Program-made: the position numbers and the translations under genes
Notes under the pieces: generated by a model
Databases searched by the model: none
Told to the model about the DNA's origin: nothing
The model's input: only the letters and a program-made list of their open reading frames with translations
Source of the DNA: Emydura subglobosa
Taxonomy: Eukaryota > Chordata > Testudines > Chelidae
Assembly (NCBI GenBank): GCA_007922225.1
Contig: ML679966.1
Location: 37,576,793-37,640,792 of the forward strand
DNA: 64,000 nt
Direction: 5' to 3'
Shown here: positions 57,303 to 64,000 of the stretch, piece by piece
Numbering within the stretch: position 1 is the first letter of the stretch
How the letters are laid out: each line of letters starts with the position of its first letter

Positions 57303-58052
57303 TGGGCTTGTACATCCTGCAGTTGAATCTGACTTCCCACCCTGCATTTGAGGGCAGTCTGGCCTAGTGGTCTGAGTAAATGTGGCTGCCCTTGCAGTCT
57401 GGGCTGTGTGGCCCAACAGCCAGTCAGTAGAGCGGCCCTTTCTGTCAGGGCAGCGGGGCCCAACAGCTGGAGTCAATAAGGTCACCCCCTCTGTGGGATA
57501 TTGCAGCCTACTGGCACGTTGAGGGAGTGGGGCAAGACCTAGGGGTGTGAAGTGCTCGGGTCCTCCCTGCTCCTCAGAGCCCCAGCCCCGGGCCTGGTGG
57601 TGGGGGTGCTCACCACCAAGTCAACAGGGATCCTCCCAAAACATGCCAGCCAGTTCCCTGATTCCCCCACTGTAGCGAAGTTAAAGTCCTCTGGGCTACT
57701 TCCAACCCCTTTCTTCTGTGGCGAAGTCTGTAGCTCTCCCAGGTCTCTGGGGTCGTCAACTACTACAGCTCCTGGCGACTTAGTTCCCTATGAATCTCCT
57801 TCAGATGGTGCAATGCCACCTGGATTGTGGTGCTCTTGGCCTGTGCGTCTGCAGCTCCGGCCACTCCAGAGCTAGAGCTGCAAGGTACGTCCTTTCTCCT
57901 CAGTGGTCCACCCCAAATGAGCTGGGCTGCTCTCTTTTGTACTGAGGCTGCAGGTGGAGCATGCCCAGTATTGCCAAGGGGGTGCGGCCTCCTCAACCCA
58001 CAGAGTGGGATTAACCCCAGTCAGACCAGTGTGGGGCTTGTACACCCCATCA
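57303..58052 (-). mobile_element. LTR-like element with flanking direct repeat
   Basis: On the minus strand the 750-bp unit starts TGATGGGGTGTACAAGCCCC and ends GGATGTACAAGCCCA, giving TG/CA ends, with GTACAAGCCC present at both. CTGTCAC flanks it exactly (57296-57302 and 58053-58059), and a looser 10-bp word CACTGTCACT is at both boundaries. Seven bases is longer than the usual 4-6 bp LTR duplication, and the left flank is itself repetitive, so the exact length is uncertain. A TACAAAAG TATA-like word lies about 140 bp inside. It is markedly GC-richer than its surroundings. It shares the TG(A/T)TGGGGT start with the elements at 19034 and 39171. Frames at 57552-58081 overlap it and show no domain. 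Confidence 0.65.
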
Positions 58053-58229
58053 CTGTCACTAACAAGCCAGTGTGCTCATAACACATAAAGGCAAGCAATA
58101 AAGGCTGATTAAACTAAAAATTAGGATTAGGGGATTCTGGGCTGTAGCAGTGGATTTGTGTAGAAAGGTGAGTGTCTAAGTATTCCTCCACGATTCTTAT
58201 TGACACTATCTACTTACAGTGATTTTATG

Positions 58230-58415
58230 GTCCCCCTTACCATAGTAACTGAGTGCCTGACAACTCTTAATATATGTATCCTCACAATAGCCCTCCAAGG
58301 TAGGGAAGTGCTATTATCTGCACTTTACAGATGGGGCTGAGGCACAGAAAGATGAAGTGACTTATGCCAAGTCTCCTGAGCCCTAGGCTAGTGCCTTGAC
58401 AACCATAGTCTAGAT
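58230..58415 (-). repeat. MIR-type SINE
   Basis: The plus strand shows the reverse-oriented core: CCATAGTAACTGAGTGCCTG, CTTTACAGATGGGGCTGAGG, CACAGAAAGATGAAGTGACTT and CCAAGTCTCCTGAGCC. The order matches that of the MIR at 62395. Confidence 0.75.
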
Positions 58416-61400
58416 CATTTTTCCTTTCAAGACCACACTCCAGATCATTATAAATCAGTTATTTTCTGAGGTGAAGGAGTGATATGAATCTGTCACCGTT
58501 ATGAAAGGGGTAGCTAACATTAGATATTGCAAAAGGCACTTAGTATTATGACTGCTCATTTTGAACTATTTACATTGACTATGACTCAAATATTCAGGGG
58601 ATAAAGACAGTTGGGTCATTTCCTATGTATATATTTTCTACCATGCTCTTTTGGCATAAATTTAAGTGCTCATAATTTTTACGCAGTCTCAGGACTGTCT
58701 GCTTAAGGCAGTATATTACGGTCATCATTGGGGCACCTGAGCATGTCAGTTTAGCTCACTAGCCACTTTGCCATATAGTTTCTATACTGCAAAATGCTAT
58801 ATTGTATTGAAATAGTTCATCCAGACTAGTATCCTCCTTTGACCTATCACAACGAACGTCATTCAATCTGGTGAAATTTACCCATGTAAAGATCAGCAAA
58901 AGCTTATACATGCCTTACTGTAAATTCCACTTAAACCTTATTTTGTGAATGTAAGCAGTAGGTAGACCTTGTACTGTTCTGCATAGGGGTGAATTTCTCA
59001 TAGTGAAAAATCAAATCTCTCAGAACTGTTTGAGACCAGTCCATAGAGTCGACTAATTTGCTGAATACTTTTGAATACTGAATAAATTTAAGAAAATTGC
59101 ATCCTACCTATTCTGCAAGTAGAAAGAAATGAAATTCATCAGATAAACTAATTGTAAGTGATTAGTTAAGCTCCAGTGTAGTCAATGCAAGTTCTGTGTA
59201 CAAAGCTTGCAAAAATTAAACAATTTTTCTAATTGTTGTGGAGGTGAAGGGAAGGCATATTTTTGCTGTTGGTGGATTGGGGGGTAATTATTCACCATAT
59301 CAATAAAAAAAATCTCCATGCAACAATTAAAAAGTTAGACATACTTTACTTGAATCTATTATATCTCAGATATCAAATTTTACTTAATATTCCTTTTAAG
59401 AGAATAGGCAATTGGTCCAATTTGATTGTTTCTTTCCTATTCTAGATACTGATGTTCATTTTGTAAGTGTTTAAGATCCTTATACTTAGCTATATGAATA
59501 TGTACTCTTCATACTTGATACAGAGGACCTGTAAGTACTTTTGGATCTTGCTTAAAGATTTTGCCTTTGTAGTCAGTACAGTTACAGTAAGGTAGCTTTT
59601 AAAAGTTAATTATTCAGATCAATTATAAACTATTCTTACTTACGACCTTTTTTATTGCTGTGCTATACAGTGACAAACTGCTTCTCTCCTAGGTCTGTGT
59701 AGTGCTTGTATTAAATTACTGTCTAACTGGTTTTCATCTACTTTCCAGATTACCCTAACAGACAATAACATTACTGTCCCGGGTCATTTTTCCTCATGTA
59801 AATACATTATCTGCATTCTCCTTCTTTGTTACTGTTAGAGAGATATTGAATTTGACAGTTACACTTTTTCCATTTAGCAGCAGTTAGGGACCATGCATCC
59901 ATTAGTGACCGACATATAACTCTTCTTTAATTACATTATGTTGCAGCATTTTGTAGGTGGAATGTGTTCTTTGATAAAGAAAATTCAATTTAATTAAACG
60001 GTGCTTTCTGCTGAATACAGATCTGGTTTACTAGAATTAGGTTGGAGAGTTGTAATCAGTGGCTAGCAAAATCTGTTCATCATCAAACCAATACTTGAAA
60101 AAAAACCCAACAATTTCATCTACAGGCTATAGATAAACAGAAACTCTAGCCTGAAAAAACAACTGCACTAAAATAATAACAATCGAATTTAGCACAAATA
60201 ATATAGGATTGTTTATGTCAATATTATCTCTTTTCTCCCCTTCCACTCGCAAGAAAAGCCCAATATACATTTCCTGGAGACCTGCAGATTCCTTTCAGTT
60301 TTTCCCCCTTCTTCTCATCTGTCCTCCAGGACCGGAGTTATAGCTACTTGTCCATTTTGCTGAACACAACTACCTGGAAGTCATTTTACAGTATGAGACA
60401 CCAAGCCTAAGCTAAGCTCAGTTGCCCCAGTACATGGAGAGCCCACAAGAGAGGATGCCATGGAGACAGTCTCCCAGGGAATAAGATATAATGCCTCAAG
60501 AAACAGAAATGGGGAATGTGACAATTGTACCTTTTGGCCAGGCTGTAGCTGCAGAGCCAGCTCTAACTGGCACGGAGGTGGCTGGACCTCCCTATCTCTT
60601 CTGTAGTGGCTAACACAGTCACTGGCATTAGCCTGGAGCATTCTTTATAGTTAGAAGCTGCTATTGTGACTGGCTTCTGCACAATTACCTCCTTGTAGTT
60701 TCTTGCACTTGGGCATCTGCAGTCTCAAGTGCTCAAAAGAGCTGCATGAAATAAATGCTTTTTTGTCACAAAATTTACAGGAAGCAGTGTAAATGAATTA
60801 CAGAGCTATAGAAATGGTGAACATTATAAATATTGGTTTTGAAAAATTCCACACTATTATACACATACCATATAAAACGTATTGCAGGATTTAGAATGAC
60901 ACTACATTTTGGATGTTGCAAAATACTTTAACCCAATTAATGTCTATTCTAGAGCTACACTTTTTTCACGGTACATTTCCATAAAAGTAAATATTCTTCC
61001 CAACATGTCTTCTTATTTCTAGAGAAGAGTAGAAACAGGGAACAATGAAAAAAGCAAAGTATAGACTGATCAATGATGAATTCCTGTCTGTTCATACTGC
61101 GAAGAATATTGCAGTAGAAAACAATTAAAGCAATTTAACATGCCTGTTGATAAAAGCCTAGAAATATGTGTTACATTAAATACTCATAGTCTGTTTGCAT
61201 CTTCCTGCTTCTCCCACTGAGGGATGCCCTTACTATAGGAGTAAGGCATATTGTGAAAAACATTTGATATCTACTACAGAGAAGGCCAGTTTAGGTTTAT
61301 ATTCTGCCCTCAGTCTACACATAGGCCTTCATTGCCATCAGACAAATGGACTGATTGACAAGTAAGGACTTCAGGGACTTCCTTGAGGCTATGCTTCCTG

Positions 61401-62394
61401 CAGTCTTGTTGTAGATGCTACTCTGCTCCAGAGCATTACATCAACTAATGCAACCTATTGCACCATGATGTACATGGAACAATTGTTAAGACCATGTTTT
61501 TCAGTCATAATGAACACTGTTGTTGACAGGAATGCACTTCAGAATCACCTTAGTGTGAGAAATGTCCTCACAATTTTACTGAGCATATAATGTTTCTTCA
61601 CTGGCTAAACGAATCACTGTTGACCTAGTTGTACTGGGTGTGTGGGCAGAATTTCCTACCATGGGATCAAGTGTACTGCTTCTGTGGCACCCTCAGTCCT
61701 TGCCAGCACTGGGCCCAGAGGGCCAGTATTCTGTTTTTATTGTGAGCAAAATAATTGCATCTTTTCTTTTCTGAAATCTTGGCTCTGCAAAGAAAACAAC
61801 CCAGTGCACTCAGTTTAATGAGACTTCTTTCTACAAAGCAGTCTGGTCTCCTGTGCCATGAAAGGAAATTCAAAGCAACTTTCCCTGTATTTAATTAAAG
61901 GTGCAATAGAGATTAGTAGTCATTAAAATGGAAAGGACAGATTTTTTTAAAATGTAGATTGCCCAGGAAAATTAGTTTCCCTTTCTCAGTAGTTCAAAGG
62001 AAAAAGCCTAAGAATGTTAGTTCTCTAGTACCCTGAGATAAATGAATTTAACTGAAATACTGTATTACAGTAAATACCACTTTCTGATCTTGAAGCATTA
62101 GGATAAGACTCCTTTGGTGAAAGAGAAATGCCTTTACCCATTCATTCCCAACTCTGAATGTATTAGGTTAATTCAAAATAGCCTCTTTGCTGGTGCAAAT
62201 ATTCATATTTAATTACAAGACGTGACTCCTTCCCTTACGTCATTTTGCATTCCAACACATAATGTTCTGCCTCTGAACTAGTTCTCACCTGTTAACATTA
62301 AGCATCCCTCTAGCCAATGGTCACATGCACACACAAAATGATGCTAAAGTAACACACTGTTTCTGATTTTAAGTTCTATCTTGGGTACTTATAC
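58416..62394. other. Repeat-poor AT-rich DNA
   Basis: About 4 kb without a recognised gene, RNA or transposon. Minus frame 60381-60641 and others lack domains. The stretch 59830-60030 has TTAATTA- and TTTAATTAAAC-type words and no repeat signature and is mentioned as a possible conserved non-coding element only. Confidence 0.4.
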
Positions 62395-62615
62395 AGCCCT
62401 TATTACCATAGTATCTGAGCACCTACAGTATTTAATATATTTAACTTAATACCCCCCCATGAGGTAGGGAAGTATTCTATTACCCCCATTTTACAGATGG
62501 GGAACTGAGGCACAGAAGATTAAGTAACTTGCTCAAGGTCACACAGGCAGTCTGTAACAGAGAAGGGAATTTAATCCTGGTCTCTCAAACCACAGACTAG
62601 CCCTATAAGTAATGG
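62395..62615 (-). repeat. MIR-type SINE, well preserved
   Basis: The plus strand reads ACCATAGTATCTGAGCACCT, CCCCATTTTACAGATGGGG, AACTGAGGCACAGAAGATT, AAGTAACTTGCTCAAGGTC, ACACAGGCAGTCTGTAAC and TTTAATCCTGGTCTC. This is the reverse complement of a MIR from its L2-like 3' end to its tRNA-like head. It is the best MIR copy in the window and pairs with 58230-58415, which has the same layout. Confidence 0.85.
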
Positions 62616-64000
62616 ACCATGTTTCCTAAATGAAGACTGAAAATGCTAAAACACCATATTATGTCTATGACATACTAGATCAGAAAAAGACTTACCAAAA
62701 TGTAATGGATGCTTCTCCACTATAGTCACATTGCTAAACATGGATGAGGGGATGAATAGTGAAATTATTCACTATGGCAACTCCAGATTTAGCCAACTCA
62801 TTGTAAATGGCTCCAGTAGCCTATAGTTAAGGTTGCATTTCCATTATCAGACCCTATTTTCAATTGCTTATTACTTTGTCAAATTTGTAATAATTTGGTA
62901 TGAAGTTTTCCAAATCAACTGCCTGACTCGGGTTCAATTGATTCACAAAGTTTCGGCAAAAATGTTTTACCTATTTCTGAAGCAAAATTGGGAGAAAACA
63001 CCTTGTTTTGCATGTTAAAAATAAAATAAAATTTATAACTTCTGCATTTTGGAGAAGGGACTTGGTATTTGGCAGGGGAGTCACTCCGGTGTCAGGGATA
63101 TGCCTTTTGCTATCCCTCTGAAAACTAAATCAGGAGTTCACCCAACCTATAAACCTAAAAATAAATAGATAAATAACAAAAAATGTTCAGAGTTTGGTAG
63201 CTAAATTCTAAGATTCTATTTGCACTGAGTATGCTACATCCTAGGCCTGCAGAGGCTGAGAAGGACTTTTCCTGAAACGTCTGCTTATGGCTGCTGGGAG
63301 TCACTGTAGTACTGGACATCAGAACAGAGAGCAGGAAATCTGGCTGCCTGGGTTCTCACTGTCCTGACAAACACAGAAGGGACAACCCCCAGACTTGGGG
63401 GTGTGGGAGGAGGGGGGCAGAGGTAATAGACTGGGACAGAGACCCTAGGGAGGAGCCTGGGAACTATTGGGAGCAGGGAGGCGCGGGTGGAGAGGAAGAC
63501 AAGGACTGGGATGAGGAGCCAGCTGCGAAGAGATAGGGCTAAGACAGCAATATATGAGTCAGCCTGTTTGCAGGGGAGGGGGGTAGAGGAGGGATCAGGA
63601 CCTGAAGGATGTATAATCACTACAGCACACTCCCCATCACAACCTGAAGTGGAAGGTAAGATTTCCAAATCCCAGCTTCCTTATGCTGTGTGTCATTCCC
63701 ATCCCTCTGCCCTGCACTGGCCTGTCTCCACACAGGATGAAAATCTACTACTGCTATCTTAGCTCTAGTGGCAAATGTCTGGGCACCCACCCTACTGTTG
63801 ACCCATGACCCATGACACGACAAAATTTCTAATTTTTCAGTTTTTTGTTTTTGTTTTTTTTTTTTAAATAAAGGAAAAGCCAGAAAGTTACACACAAAAG
63901 CATCGTAAAACACAGATTGTAGAGGCCAGCACTCAAGAGTTAGGTAATGCCTGAATTACATTGGCCATTTGTTTATATTCATGATATAATTTTTCCTACA
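62616..64000. other. Unassigned DNA; GC-richer block at 63250-63760
   Basis: Frames at 63285-63668 and 63487-63762 overlap on opposite strands in G-rich sequence and have no recognised domain. GGGGGTGTGGGAGGAGGGGGG near 63398 could form a quadruplex. A T-run lies near 63847-63865. No gene is supported to the end of the window. Confidence 0.4.

Noticed and set aside
57552..58081. Overlapping GC-rich frames on both strands
   Set aside because: Both fall inside the LTR-like element 57303-58052 and have no domain.
63285..63762. Overlapping frames of 91-127 codons
   Set aside because: They result from G-rich composition with few stops; the two strands are equally open and neither has a domain.

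Overview
The window looks like an intergenic (or very large intronic) stretch of reptile nuclear DNA, most likely from a turtle; a crocodilian is the main alternative. The evidence is the repeat content: several CR1-clade LINE fragments of the kind abundant in turtles and crocodilians, tRNA-headed SINEs, MIR-type core SINEs, hAT-like and other short inverted-repeat elements, and solo LTRs, in AT-rich DNA with no compact coding layout. I found no host protein-coding exon, rRNA gene, tRNA gene or CRISPR array that I can support. Nearly all open frames longer than 60 codons are either chance frames or lie in (or antisense to) transposable elements.

Layout. 1-5.6 kb: AT-rich DNA, a hAT-like short element with near-perfect 8-bp duplication (2366-2620), a CR1 3' end (3603-3905), and a well-preserved solo LTR (4446-5629) with TGTT/AACA ends, a 4-bp duplication, a TATA box and a polyadenylation signal. 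5.6-13.2 kb: mostly unassigned, with a perfect octamer-containing palindrome at 6348-6376, a C14/G9 homopolymer junction at 8863, and a promoter-like block near 11.3 kb. 13.2-14.1 kb: a large fold-back element carrying two tandem palindromic tRNA-head units. 14.8-16.1 kb: CR1 copy A. 16.4-16.95 kb: an inverted-repeat element flanked by a 14-bp direct repeat. 17.8-18.0 kb: an RT fragment from a different LINE group. 19.0-19.8 kb: an LTR-like element. 23.3 kb: a SINE. 23.95-25.26 kb: CR1 copy B (minus), sister to copy A. 29.45-31.1 kb: a third CR1-type copy. 32-33.3 kb: hAT-like and palindromic short elements. 36.7 kb: a CR1 3' end. 38.3-42.4 kb: short inverted-repeat elements and two LTR-like elements. 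44.47-48.95 kb: the most complete LINE, a CR1 copy in minus orientation with ORF1 (zinc motif, coiled coil, SGNH esterase-like domain), endonuclease, RT and 3' tail, all visibly dead. 49-52.1 kb: an inverted-repeat element, a hairpin repeat, a CR1 3' end and a MIR. 52-64 kb: low in recognisable repeats apart from MIRs and one LTR-like element (57303-58052).

The annotated parts do not form a pathway. The autonomous elements are decayed: catalytic residues are missing from the endonuclease, RT and esterase of the longest LINE. I did not find a convincing undescribed biological system. The most interesting structures are the nested fold-back at 13.2-14.1 kb, the 16.4-kb element whose inverted repeats and long duplication point to different mobilisation mechanisms, a dispersed family of about 50-95 bp hairpin repeats, and the paired octamer palindrome at 6.35 kb.
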